This document shows positions 9,359-17,582 of a stretch of 64,000 nucleotides of DNA, one piece after another. Below the pieces are notes generated by a model that saw only the letters and a program-made list of their open reading frames with translations, ran no database searches and had not been told where the DNA came from. The position numbers and the translations under genes are program-made. The stretch is from positions 1-64,000 of the forward strand of contig CAZITX010000012.1 in NCBI GenBank assembly GCA_964542305.1, in the 5' to 3' direction. This stretch comes from DMER64 sp964542305. Lineage in GTDB: Bacteria > Bacteroidota > Bacteroidia > Bacteroidales > UBA932. Each line of letters starts with the position of its first letter. Position 1 is the stretch's first letter.

Positions 9359-11207
9359 GGATCACTTTTCCGTCAAGTGTTGATACGACCAGCCGTGAAC
9401 GGCCGGCGGGTTGCGCGTAATTGATCAGTCCGTCGGACAAACGTATTTTCCAAAGATTTTCCCCGTTATCCTTATGGTAGGCGTATAGCACCCCGTTTGC
9501 CGAAGGGACAAATACCTGCCCGTCGCTTGATGTTACCGGGGACGGGCCGATTTCGTAACCGAATCCCCCGGCCACCTTCCATAGGGATATGGCTTTTGCG
9601 GGGCCTGTGTGAAATGCGTACAGGGAATCGAACATGGTTTTGACATATACCTGCTGCCCGTCTTGGGACAATCCCATGCTTTCCCTTCCGCCTTCTGCTT
9701 CCCAGATGGTTTGGCCTGTTGTGGCATCAATGGCATAACATTTTCGTTCGGGTGTGGTTATGAAGATTTTCCCGTTGGCTTTAACGGGCCATACAGCCGC
9801 AGGAGAGTACATGCGGCCCCTTTTTTTGTTTTCCCATACCCATTGGAGTTCACCTGTTTTGGGATGAAATGAGTAAAGTTCGTTGCCCCAGGATCCGGTG
9901 ACTACCTGGAACGTGTCCGCATACGGTTTGGATTCCATAAAGCCGTTGATTTTGCCGTATTCCCAAAGAAGCTTTCCGCTGTCGGCATCCAGGGCGCGGA
10001 ACGTGCCGTCCGATCCGCCAATGTAAACGGTATTTTCAAGAACTACCGGGGATGCCACGATGGATTTCCCGGTGGGGTGTTTCCATAGGATTTCCCCTGT
10101 GTGAAGGTCCATGCAGTATACGTTCCTGTCTGTAGACCCGATGTATACCTTTTGATTATTTATGCAGGGGGTTGAAAAGATCTTTCCTTGTGTAGGGGTG
10201 CTCCAGAGCGGTTGCCCGTTATCCAGGCGAACGGCTTTTACGATTCCTTTGGTATTGGCGTATACTACCGTCCCTGTGGTGGTATCTGCTATGGCGGCCG
10301 AGCCGATATCGCTGTCGTCGGTGACAGACCAGAGAATCTCTGCCTGCGGGGAAGTTTCCGGGATTTGATCTTTGGGAGCTGTTGATGCAGTATCGCTTTT
10401 CCATGAGGGCGGGTAAGTGAAAGCCAGGGTATGCCAGGGTTCTTTTGTATAAGAATCAACGGGATCTGTTGTGGCAATGCGTTCCCGGAAGGTAACGTTC
10501 CCGTCGTGTATGGTTACCAGGTTGTATCCGGGTCCGTCGTAGCCCCGGGATTGGGAAGACCGGCATTTTACAGAAGGGATTCCTGCGGCGGTAAAGGCTT
10601 CGTTGATGTGGTAATGTCCACACAGGGCCAGTTGTATATTCCTGGTTTTCAGAAGATCAATGACGCGGTAATAATTGCTCATGTCTTCTGTCAGGGGGTA
10701 GTGGTTGATAAAAACAACAGGCATTTTTTTGGGAACGGTTTGCAGCAGGCTGTCCAGCCACACCATGCTTTCACGGGGTACAAGTGCAGGGGCCATCCGC
10801 ATATTGGGCCCGGAATTGGTGCCTATGAACAGTATGTTATTACGAATAAAGGAAAACTGTTCGTAACCGAAGGTTTCCAGGAACGTATTGCACCCGCTTT
10901 CGGACCATTTGGAGTCGTGGTTGCCTGATAGAATGTACCAGGGTTTTTCCAGGGAATCCAGCAGATTCTTTGCTATTTGAATTTCACGGTCAGATCCGAA
11001 TTCGGTGATGTCCCCGGCCAGGATTACAAAATCGATGCTGTCCTGCGTGTTGATATCTCTTATGACAGTTATAAATTCTGTTTCACTCCGGGGATTGTTG
11101 CTGTTGATGTGCGTATCTGCGATCACCGCAAAACAGGTAGCCGAATGGGTTTTGCATCCGCTTATTAGGAGCACGGTCGCAAACAACCATAAAATCCTTG
11201 TTTTCAT
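9327..11207 (-). CDS. Lipoprotein with calcineurin-like phosphoesterase and PQQ-type beta-propeller domains
   Basis: The protein has 626 residues. The N-terminus has a lipoprotein signal ending LISGC. Residues about 26-240 form a metallophosphoesterase: ADTH, AGDITEFG, SGNHD, INHYPL and GHYH supply the metal ligands. From about residue 290 there are repeated PQQ-like blades (ILWSVTDDSD, LWKHPTGKSIVASPVV, LLWEYGKI, IWEAEGG, LWKVAGG, LWKIRLSDG), giving a propeller of about seven blades. I infer an outer-membrane or periplasmic hydrolase of a phosphodiester or phosphomonoester, with the propeller as a binding module. It follows the oxidoreductase gene on the same strand across a small repeat array, and overlaps purL tail to tail. 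Confidence 0.85.
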   Translation of the reverse strand: MKTRILWLFATVLLISGCKTHSATCFAVIADTHINSNNPRSETEFITVIRDINTQDSIDFVILAGDITEFGSDREIQIAKNLLDSLEKPWYILSGNHDSKWSESGCNTFLETFGYEQFSFIRNNILFIGTNSGPNMRMAPALVPRESMVWLDSLLQTVPKKMPVVFINHYPLTEDMSNYYRVIDLLKTRNIQLALCGHYHINEAFTAAGIPSVKCRSSQSRGYDGPGYNLVTIHDGNVTFRERIATTDPVDSYTKEPWHTLAFTYPPSWKSDTASTAPKDQIPETSPQAEILWSVTDDSDIGSAAIADTTTGTVVYANTKGIVKAVRLDNGQPLWSTPTQGKIFSTPCINNQKVYIGSTDRNVYCMDLHTGEILWKHPTGKSIVASPVVLENTVYIGGSDGTFRALDADSGKLLWEYGKINGFMESKPYADTFQVVTGSWGNELYSFHPKTGELQWVWENKKRGRMYSPAAVWPVKANGKIFITTPERKCYAIDATTGQTIWEAEGGRESMGLSQDGQQVYVKTMFDSLYAFHTGPAKAISLWKVAGGFGYEIGPSPVTSSDGQVFVPSANGVLYAYHKDNGENLWKIRLSDGLINYAQPAGRSRLVVSTLDGKVILISYKTSGLP

Positions 11208-11213
11208 GTTGTT

Positions 11214-11308
11214 GTTTGTAAGCAGGTTTGTAGTTTGTAAACAGATCTGAAGTTGGTAAACAGTTTTGTGGTTTGTAAACAGATCTGAAGTTTGTTATGC
11301 AGGTTTTT
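11214..11308. repeat. 19-bp tandem repeat, about five copies
   Basis: Units at 11214-11232, 11233-11251, 11252-11270, 11271-11289 and a partial unit from 11290 follow the consensus GTTTGTAAACAGATCTGAA. Units 2 and 4 are identical. The array fills the gap between two same-strand genes, and its last copy runs over the stop codon of the oxidoreductase gene. Confidence 0.85.
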
Positions 11309-14126
11309 TAACTGTGGTACAGGCATCTACAAGATATACCAGGGACATATAGGGTATGCCCCCGTTGGTCATCAGGCCGATTTCGCACGTACGGCTGTTG
11401 GAATACCCGGTTTTAATGTTGGCAGCTTCCAGTTGAGGCCGGAGTTTCCTCAGGGCGTAAGCGTTAATCTCGGGTCTGGTAAATCCTTTGTCCCCGGCAA
11501 ACCCGCAACAACCCACCTCGGCAGGAATAAAAACGTTTTTGGAACAACGTTCGGCGAGCCTGCGGATCTCATTTTCCAGGTGCATTTTCCTTGTAGTACA
11601 GGTGATGTGCAGGGCAACCGGCTCGTCCGTGGGATGGAATTCCAGCCGGGGAACCAGGAATTTTTCTATAAATTCAACCGGTTCGTATAGCTTCATGTTG
11701 TTGATTTTGTGCTTCATACGGTATAAGCAGGGGCTTTGGTCACAAAGGACAGGGTATTTCCCTGCCCGGCTGGCGATCCAGAGTGCCCCGTTCAGGTCTG
11801 CGGTCTTTTCATCGGCAATGTGGGGCATTCCCTTGCTTTCCCAGATAGTGCCGCAACAAAGTGTGTCCATATTGTCCGGGAAGATCACCCGGTAGCCGGC
11901 CTTTTGCAGTAAATGCACCATTTTGTCCGTCAAAGGGGTGTTGTCGGGGACCCCTTTGGCCACACCCATGCTTTGGTTGATGCACGAGGGGAAGTAGACA
12001 ACGGTGTCTTGTTCCGGATCCTGATCCGGGTCCTGATTCTGGTCCTGTTTTCCCGGTTTTACGCGGTGTGCCCCCGGCATTGCCGGTGTCCACAGGGGAA
12101 ATCCTATTTTGTTGGCTAACCGGCATATCCATCCCATCAGGGACGTTCCCAGGATTGTGTGAGCGGCGCGGGCCAGGCGCAGGACTACTCTCATGATGTT
12201 CTTCAGGCCCTGGAAATGGTCTGCAGCCAGTTTGCCCAGCACTTCGTCTCTTGATCCGGGCGGATGTGCCTGCTGGCGCAGGTAATGGGTCAGTTCCCCT
12301 GTGTTGATATCCATGGGACAGGATGTGGCGCACAATCCGTCTACGGCACAGGTAGCCCGTCCGGGATAGAAGTAATCTTTTTCAAGTTGTTGCAGCAATT
12401 TCGGATTTTCCCGGGTGTTTTGCAGTCGCCTGATTTCGCGTTGTACGATGATCCGTTGCCTGGAGCTTAGGGTACATCCCCAGGTAAGGCAGTTCACTTC
12501 GCAAAAGCCGCATTCTATACATTTATCTACTATGGGATTGAGAACGGGCAGGGGTTTGAAATCCCTGATATGGCAATGGGGATCGTCGTTAAAAATCACA
12601 CCCGGGTTCAGGATATTTTGCGGGTCAAAGAGTTTTTTAACGCGATGCATGATGTCGAAAGCATCATCTCCCCATTCCTGTTTTACGAAGGGAGCCATGT
12701 TTATACCTGTTCCGTGTTCCGCTTTCAGAGAGCCTTTGTATTTTTCAGTAACCATGGTTACCACATCCTGCATGAGGGCTTCGTAGCGTTGGATCTCAGC
12801 AGGTGTGTCAAAGGACTGATTCAAAATGAAATGAAAGTTGCCTTCCAGGGCATGCCCGTATATGGCACTGTCCTGGTATTGGTGCTTAACCAGAATATCC
12901 TGAAGTTCGGCTACGGCGTTGGGAATGTCTTTAAGGTGAAATGCAACGTCCTCTATCAAACACGTTGAGCCCGGAGTTCTCATGCCTCCTATGGAGGGAA
13001 AGATTCCGGAACGAATGTTCCAGAGAACGGAATATTCACTTTCTTTATCCGTAAAAGTGACCGGATGTACTTTTTTGTAATGATCCAGTCCCCGCGTAAT
13101 GATGTCGATCTTTTCCCGGAGTTCTTCTTTGTTTTGTGCGGCCGTTTCTATGAGCAAAGCGGTGGTCCCGTCCGGGAGATCCTTAATATAGGCGGGGATG
13201 CCTTCTCTGTTCTGAACTGATTTTAATGCCTTGCTGTCAAGAAGTTCCACTCCTATAACCGGAAGTATTTTTAATGTCTGGACGGCTTTGCAAGCATCTT
13301 TTATGGAATGAAAATAGACCATGGAACTGGCCCGTAAAGGCCATAAGGGTTCTGTTCTTACGGTGACCGAGGAAAAAAAGGCCAAGGTGCCTTCCGAACC
13401 CACTATCAGGTGGGTGATAAGGTCAAATGGATCTTCAAATTCCACCAGGGGAAGCAGGTTCAGACCGGTGACGTTCTTTATGGAGTATTTGTGCCTGATC
13501 TTTTCCACCAGTGCCGCGTTGTTCATAACCCGTTCCCGGATGCGATTGAGTTCCATTAAAAATTCCGGGTGTGTTCTACAGAAAGACTCTCTGCTTTCCT
13601 TGCTTCCCGTGTCCAGGATGGTCCCGTCTGCCAGGATGATTCTCATGGAACAGACTATCCGGTGGCTGTTGGCATGGGTGCCGCAATTCATTCCGGATGC
13701 GTTGTTGGCAATAATACCTCCGACCATGGCAGAAGACACCGAGGCAGGGTCCGGAGAGAATTTTTTCCCGTAGGGTTTCAGGATCTCGTTTACACGGTCT
13801 CCCACGATCCCGGGTTGCAAGGTGACGGTTTCCCCGTTGTCGTGTACTGCGTATTTATCCCAACGTGTTGCAGCAACTAGCAGTACGCTATCGGAAAGGC
13901 TTTGTCCGGAAAGGCTTGTTCCTGCTGCACGGAAGGTTAAGGGAATATTTTGATTGTGACATATTTTAATGATCCGGGAAACTTCTTCTTCAGTTTCCGG
14001 AAAAAGTACGGTTTTTGGAATTTTCCGGTAGAAACTGGCATCTGTTCCCCAGGCAAGGCGATGCAGGTAATCTGTATGGATGCGTTCCGGCGGAAGGATT
14101 CCGGAAAATGTATTTTGAAGTTTCAT
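11295..14126 (-). CDS. FAD-linked and Fe-S dehydrogenase, D-lactate dehydrogenase type
   Basis: A fusion of 943 residues. The first half is a GlcD-like FAD_binding_4 and FAD-oxidase C-terminal domain (RAAGTSLSGQS, GGIIANNASGMNCGTH, GSEGTLAFFSSV, GHALEGNFHF, EHGTGINMAPFV). The second half is GlpC-like: ferredoxin clusters CIECGFCEVNC and CAVDGLCATSCP, then two CCG motifs (CCGTIWESKGM and CCGFAGDKG). This domain order is that of membrane-associated D-lactate or 2-hydroxyacid dehydrogenases that feed electrons to the quinone pool. A low-complexity linker rich in D, Q, N and P (about 12010-12050) sits before the CCG region. It overlaps the upstream sirtuin gene by 4 bp. Confidence 0.88.
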   Translation of the reverse strand: MKLQNTFSGILPPERIHTDYLHRLAWGTDASFYRKIPKTVLFPETEEEVSRIIKICHNQNIPLTFRAAGTSLSGQSLSDSVLLVAATRWDKYAVHDNGETVTLQPGIVGDRVNEILKPYGKKFSPDPASVSSAMVGGIIANNASGMNCGTHANSHRIVCSMRIILADGTILDTGSKESRESFCRTHPEFLMELNRIRERVMNNAALVEKIRHKYSIKNVTGLNLLPLVEFEDPFDLITHLIVGSEGTLAFFSSVTVRTEPLWPLRASSMVYFHSIKDACKAVQTLKILPVIGVELLDSKALKSVQNREGIPAYIKDLPDGTTALLIETAAQNKEELREKIDIITRGLDHYKKVHPVTFTDKESEYSVLWNIRSGIFPSIGGMRTPGSTCLIEDVAFHLKDIPNAVAELQDILVKHQYQDSAIYGHALEGNFHFILNQSFDTPAEIQRYEALMQDVVTMVTEKYKGSLKAEHGTGINMAPFVKQEWGDDAFDIMHRVKKLFDPQNILNPGVIFNDDPHCHIRDFKPLPVLNPIVDKCIECGFCEVNCLTWGCTLSSRQRIIVQREIRRLQNTRENPKLLQQLEKDYFYPGRATCAVDGLCATSCPMDINTGELTHYLRQQAHPPGSRDEVLGKLAADHFQGLKNIMRVVLRLARAAHTILGTSLMGWICRLANKIGFPLWTPAMPGAHRVKPGKQDQNQDPDQDPEQDTVVYFPSCINQSMGVAKGVPDNTPLTDKMVHLLQKAGYRVIFPDNMDTLCCGTIWESKGMPHIADEKTADLNGALWIASRAGKYPVLCDQSPCLYRMKHKINNMKLYEPVEFIEKFLVPRLEFHPTDEPVALHITCTTRKMHLENEIRRLAERCSKNVFIPAEVGCCGFAGDKGFTRPEINAYALRKLRPQLEAANIKTGYSNSRTCEIGLMTNGGIPYMSLVYLVDACTTVKKPA

Positions 14127-14812
14127 ATATAATTTTCGATAAGTGTCTTTGTTAATTTTTCCAGCCCTTCAACGGCTTTTTCTTCAATAACGTATAAATT
14201 TTTTTTTCTTACGGGAGCTGGTTTTGGGTCTATCAGGAACAACGGAATACTGTCTTGCGCAAAATCAACCAGACCGGCCGCGGGGTATACCGCCAGAGAA
14301 GTCCCTGCCACTATCATTATGTCGGCTTCCTGTGTCCATTGTATGGCTTTGGTCATATTGGGGACAGGTTCTCCGAACCATACCACGTGCGGGCGGAGTT
14401 GTGACCCGTCGGCTGCTTTATCTCCCCATGCTATGGGATCGTAGCCTATATGGGTGATAAGATCAGGATCTTCACTGCTTTGGGCCTTTGTCAATTCTCC
14501 GTGCAAATGAAGGATATGTGTGCTTCCGGCACGTTCATGGAGGTCATCGATGTTCTGTGTGATTATTCTGACGTGAAAATGTTGCTCCAGTGCGGCAAGG
14601 ATCATATGGCCCTTGTTGGGTTTTGCCTCTTTCAATGCGGTTCTTCTTTGGTTATAAAATGCCAGCATCAATTCCGGATTTGAGTGCCAGCCCTCTATGG
14701 AGGCTACCTGTTGAACCGGGTAATTTTCCCATAGGCCACCACTGTCGCGGAAGGTACTGATCCCGCTCTGGGCGCTCATCCCGGCTCCTGTCAAGACAAC
14801 GATATTTTTCAT
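14123..14812 (-). CDS. Sirtuin-family NAD-dependent protein deacylase
   Basis: I start at the ATG at 14812 (MKNIVVLTGAG), which forms an ATGA overlap with the gene upstream; a longer form from 14833 adds seven non-conserved residues. The 229-residue protein has the NAD motifs GAGMSAQSGISTFRD and QNIDDLHERAG, the catalytic histidine in HLHGEL, and LRPHVVWFGE and AGTSLAVYPA. The AFYNQRR helix has the Y-x-x-R pair that marks SIRT5/CobB-type desuccinylases. The usual zinc-binding cysteines are absent; that region reads SSEDPDL and contains no cysteine. I infer removal of acyl (possibly succinyl) groups from lysines in the cytoplasm. Confidence 0.88.
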   Translation of the reverse strand: MKNIVVLTGAGMSAQSGISTFRDSGGLWENYPVQQVASIEGWHSNPELMLAFYNQRRTALKEAKPNKGHMILAALEQHFHVRIITQNIDDLHERAGSTHILHLHGELTKAQSSEDPDLITHIGYDPIAWGDKAADGSQLRPHVVWFGEPVPNMTKAIQWTQEADIMIVAGTSLAVYPAAGLVDFAQDSIPLFLIDPKPAPVRKKNLYVIEEKAVEGLEKLTKTLIENYI

Positions 14813-15975
14813 TGGATCCAGTAAGTTCTGCAATAACGTTCCTTAAACCACAATTTGAAAAGAGGATCAATAAACCGGGGCTTTTTTCTTACGATCTCTA
14901 TTATGGATTTTTTTTCCAAGGCATCCCTGACCCGGTATACATTGGCAGAAGAATTGAGCATGTATTTATCCAGCACCTCGCGGGAACTGAATTGTTCCAC
15001 CCCGTCTGTCAGAGCCCTGAGAAAGTATATTTGGGGGTTGGTCAAATCCGCGCATGTGATCTGGAAGGGTTGCCTGAAAATTTCCATCAATTCTTCCAGA
15101 CCGTTCAGGTACATAATTTCGTTCATATACCCTTTGGTATTTGAAAAACACAGATCGGCAAAATACTGGACGTAATAGGGATGCCCTTCCATCTTCCGGT
15201 AGATCATTTCTGCGAAATCCCTGGAAATAACGCGGCCGGCTTTAGCGAAATTCCTGATGATGTAATCCGAAAATTCTTTTTCTTCAATACTCTCCAGGGG
15301 GATGTATTCGGCAAAACCGTGAAAAGGTTTCCGTACGTCAAATAAATCTCTGTAAACGGAATACCCCGCCGAGGACACGCTCCCGCATCCGCTGATGAGA
15401 AAAGTAACACGATCCGTGTTTTTCCATGTTTTGACAATGCGCTGAAGAGTTGAACGTGCAGCACTCCCGAAAGCAGGTACCAGCATATGGAAAGACTCCA
15501 GAACCATAATCACGGGTCTTTGCAGGTAAGCGGCAAATTTTCCGGGAAAATGTGCGAGTTCAGCCAAGCCTTCTTCGTCAGGAGTCCTGTCAAAAGTCAG
15601 GGCAAATTCTTGTTCATGAATGCGGGGAACAAAGATGCCCGGCTGGTTCAGGGGCAAAAGATCGTTGGCAATTCTTTCCCATTCTCCCAGCGTTCCGGAA
15701 ACAGAACCTGTCAGTGCATTTGCCATGGAGGCATAAAGGCTGTTTTCGCTGCGGATGTTATAACAGGATAACCTGCAAATGACCGGGTCCTGTTCCGCTT
15801 TTCGTATTTGCATCAACACTTTGTTGATCAGTGAAGATTTGCCTGTTTTGGGATTGTCCCAGACCACGGAATGTTGCCCTTTCAGGAGGTTGGATGCCAG
15901 CCAGTCAGATCCGGCAGTTCTTCCCAGAACTTCAGATGGCTGTAGCGGGCGGGTAACTATAAACGGTGAATTCAT
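14809..15975 (-). CDS. AAA ATPase of the archaeal-type ATPase_2 group
   Basis: The protein has 388 residues. A Walker A variant (DNPKTGKSSLINK) lies near residue 42, a hydrophobic strand VIMVLESFHML corresponds to Walker B, and SGCGSVSSAG follows. The C-terminal part (about 280-388) looks like a winged helix (YFLRALTDGVEQFSSREVLDKY) ending FIDPLFKLWFKERY, a hallmark of this ATPase group in Bacteroidetes. The role is unknown; relatives are STAND-like regulators or DNA-associated ATPases. It is first in an apparent operon with the sirtuin and the oxidoreductase (4-bp overlaps). A TATCTTTG box on its strand (complement of 15997-16004) is a likely -7 element, back to back with the rplU promoter. 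Confidence 0.8.
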   Translation of the reverse strand: MNSPFIVTRPLQPSEVLGRTAGSDWLASNLLKGQHSVVWDNPKTGKSSLINKVLMQIRKAEQDPVICRLSCYNIRSENSLYASMANALTGSVSGTLGEWERIANDLLPLNQPGIFVPRIHEQEFALTFDRTPDEEGLAELAHFPGKFAAYLQRPVIMVLESFHMLVPAFGSAARSTLQRIVKTWKNTDRVTFLISGCGSVSSAGYSVYRDLFDVRKPFHGFAEYIPLESIEEKEFSDYIIRNFAKAGRVISRDFAEMIYRKMEGHPYYVQYFADLCFSNTKGYMNEIMYLNGLEELMEIFRQPFQITCADLTNPQIYFLRALTDGVEQFSSREVLDKYMLNSSANVYRVRDALEKKSIIEIVRKKPRFIDPLFKLWFKERYCRTYWIQ

Positions 15976-16011
15976 AACAAAGTTGTTGCAATCTCACAAA
16001 GATACTTTTTC

Positions 16012-16042
16012 TTTGGTATTCCGGGAAACTTTTTTACCTTTG
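16012..16042 (+). promoter_or_regulatory. Bacteroidetes-type promoter for rplU-rpmA
   Basis: TTTG at 16012-16015, a 19-bp spacer, then TACCTTTG at 16035-16042 match the sigma-ABfr consensus TTTG-N19-21-TAnnTTTG. Transcription would start near 16049, leaving a leader of about 97 nt before the L21 start codon. Confidence 0.75.
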
Positions 16043-16145
16043 CAGTCCGATTTTAGCCGGAAAATATTTAATGATCGTCAAGCTATTGAATAAGAGGTGC
16101 TTAAGTGCACTCGCTTGCGGTTGAAAACAAGATAAAGTTTATTTT

Positions 16146-16454
16146 ATGTACGCAATTGTAGATATTGCAGGACAACAATTCAAGGTAGAAGAAGGCAGAA
16201 GAGTCTTCGTGAATCGCCTTCAGGCAGAAGAGGGATCCGCTATCAGCTTTGAGAAAGTATTGCTCAAAGATACCGATGGAAATGTGGTAATAGGAACTCC
16301 TTACCTGGAAGGTGCTACAGTAAGTGCCACAGTGCTGAAACATCTGAAAGGTAAAAAAGTGTTGGTATTCAAGAAAAAAAGAAGAAAAGGATACCAGAAA
16401 TGTAACGGACACCGTCAGCAATTGACGCAAATCCAGATTGACACAATTTCATAA
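16146..16454 (+). CDS. rplU: 50S ribosomal protein L21
   Basis: A protein of 102 residues with the family start MYAIVDIAGQQFKVEEG, GTPYLEGATVSATVL in the middle and FKKKRRKGYQKCNGHRQ near the end, where L21 contacts 23S rRNA. Length is typical. It is the first gene of the rplU-rpmA pair, 18 bp ahead of rpmA, and is served by the promoter at 16012-16042. Confidence 0.97.
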   Translation: MYAIVDIAGQQFKVEEGRRVFVNRLQAEEGSAISFEKVLLKDTDGNVVIGTPYLEGATVSATVLKHLKGKKVLVFKKKRRKGYQKCNGHRQQLTQIQIDTIS

Positions 16455-16472
16455 CAACTAAGACACAGGATT

Positions 16473-16745
16473 ATGGCTCATAAAAAAGGTGTCGGTAGTT
16501 CAAAGAACGGCCGCGAATCACACAGTAAACGTTTAGGAATTAAATTATTTGGCGGTCAGGTTGCCAAAGCCGGTAACATTCTGGTTCGTCAAAGAGGTAC
16601 TTTGCACAAACCCGGAGAAAATGTAGGTATAGGTAAAGATCATACCTTATATGCTCTGATAGATGGAATTGTGGTTTTTCGCAAGAAAGCCAATAACAAG
16701 TCATTCGTATCGGTTCAACCCAGGTCAGAAACTGCCCAGGCATAG
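16473..16745 (+). CDS. rpmA: 50S ribosomal protein L27
   Basis: A protein of 90 residues starting MAHKKGVGSSKNGRES, the conserved N-terminal tail that reaches the peptidyl-transferase centre, then the RQRGTLHKPGENVGIGKDHTL core. There is no N-terminal extension of the type that needs Prp cleavage. It is co-transcribed with rplU and followed by a hairpin terminator 29 bp after the stop. In many Bacteroidetes serS follows directly; here serS lies 5.4 kb away. Confidence 0.97.
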   Translation: MAHKKGVGSSKNGRESHSKRLGIKLFGGQVAKAGNILVRQRGTLHKPGENVGIGKDHTLYALIDGIVVFRKKANNKSFVSVQPRSETAQA

Positions 16746-16774
16746 TTGAAACGGATACCTGAATATTTAAGGAG

Positions 16775-16805
16775 GCCGACTAAAAATATTTTAGCCGGCT
16801 TTTTT
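16775..16805 (+). terminator. Intrinsic terminator after rpmA
   Basis: An 11-bp stem (GCCGACTAAAA at 16775-16785 and TTTTAGCCGGC at 16789-16799, one mismatch) with an ATA loop is followed by six T (16800-16805). Confidence 0.85.
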
Positions 16806-16958
16806 ATTTTAATAGGATCTTATTTGCGTCATTGGCCACTCTCTCCCAGGAAGTACTCCGCTTTACAGGTTAATCAAATTGCTGTGCCCCGGATTCTTCC
16901 AATGTTTCCTGTCAGGCCGACTGTCGTTTGTATCTGCGGGACCTCCTTTCCCAATACA

Positions 16959-17366
16959 ACCCCTTGGATTTTCGGCCATCTGTCCTCATATAGGCGGGTT
17001 TTTGAGGATGANNNNNNNNNNNNNNNNNNNNNNNNNNNNNNNNNNNNNNNNNNNNNNNNNNNNNNNNNNNNNNNNNNNNNNNNNNNNNNNNNNNNNNNNN
17101 NNNNNNNNNNNACCCGGGATTTTCAGTCTTCCATCCTCATATAGGCGGGTTTTTGAGGATGAACCCGGGATTTTCAGTCTTCCATCCTCATATAGGCGGG
17201 TTTTTGAGGATGAACCCCGGATTTTCAGTCTTCCATCCTCATATAGGCGGGTTTTTGAGGACAGACCCGCGATTTTTAGCCATCTGTCCTCATATAGGCG
17301 GGTTTTTGAGGATGAACACCGGATTTCCGGTTCTTCATCCATGTTTAAGAAGGTTTTTGCATGTAG
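16959..17366. repeat. 51-bp tandem repeat array interrupted by an assembly gap
   Basis: Full units lie at 17112-17162, 17163-17213, 17214-17264 and 17265-17315, a degenerate last unit at 17316-17366, and a variant first unit at 16959-17011 before the N run. The common core is TCCTCATATAGGCGGGTTTT followed by TGAGGA. The tail of each unit (GAGGATG or GAGGACAG) can pair with the head of the next (CATCCTC or CTGTCCTC), and the variants change together. Because 51 is a multiple of three, both strands stay open, but no protein is supported. The flanks 16810-16958 and 17456-17582 show nothing recognisable. Confidence 0.9.
17012..17111. other. Assembly gap of 100 N
   Basis: There are exactly 100 N inside the tandem repeat array. 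The round length indicates a placeholder, so the true number of repeat units is unknown. Confidence 0.97.
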
Positions 17367-17381
17367 TTGACGTTACTTCCG

Positions 17382-17455
17382 GATTGCTGCCACTACAAAG
17401 AATCGGGAGTCTCGGCATACAAAAAAGCTCCCGATTCTTTGTAGTGGCAACAATC
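17382..17455. repeat. Long perfect inverted repeat (hairpin)
   Basis: The arms 17388-17409 and 17428-17449 are perfect 22-bp complements (left arm begins TGCCACTACAAAGAATC) around an 18-nt loop. With one mismatch the stem extends to 17382 and 17455. There is no T run on either side, so it does not look like a standard terminator, although it could stop transcription of the convergent RidA-like gene. It may instead be a MITE-type remnant or a structured RNA end. Confidence 0.8.
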
Positions 17456-17582
17456 GGAATTCATGGTATTGATCCACATGTAAGGCAGTTTTTGAGGAGA
17501 TGCTTTACTCATTTGTGTGTTAGAAACATGCTGGAGTTGTTCGTAACTTATACAAAGAATGACTTTATAGTCGGCCATTCAT

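Noticed and set aside
16959..17366. CRISPR array.
   Set aside because: Units are contiguous tandem copies with no unique spacers, and no cas genes are present.
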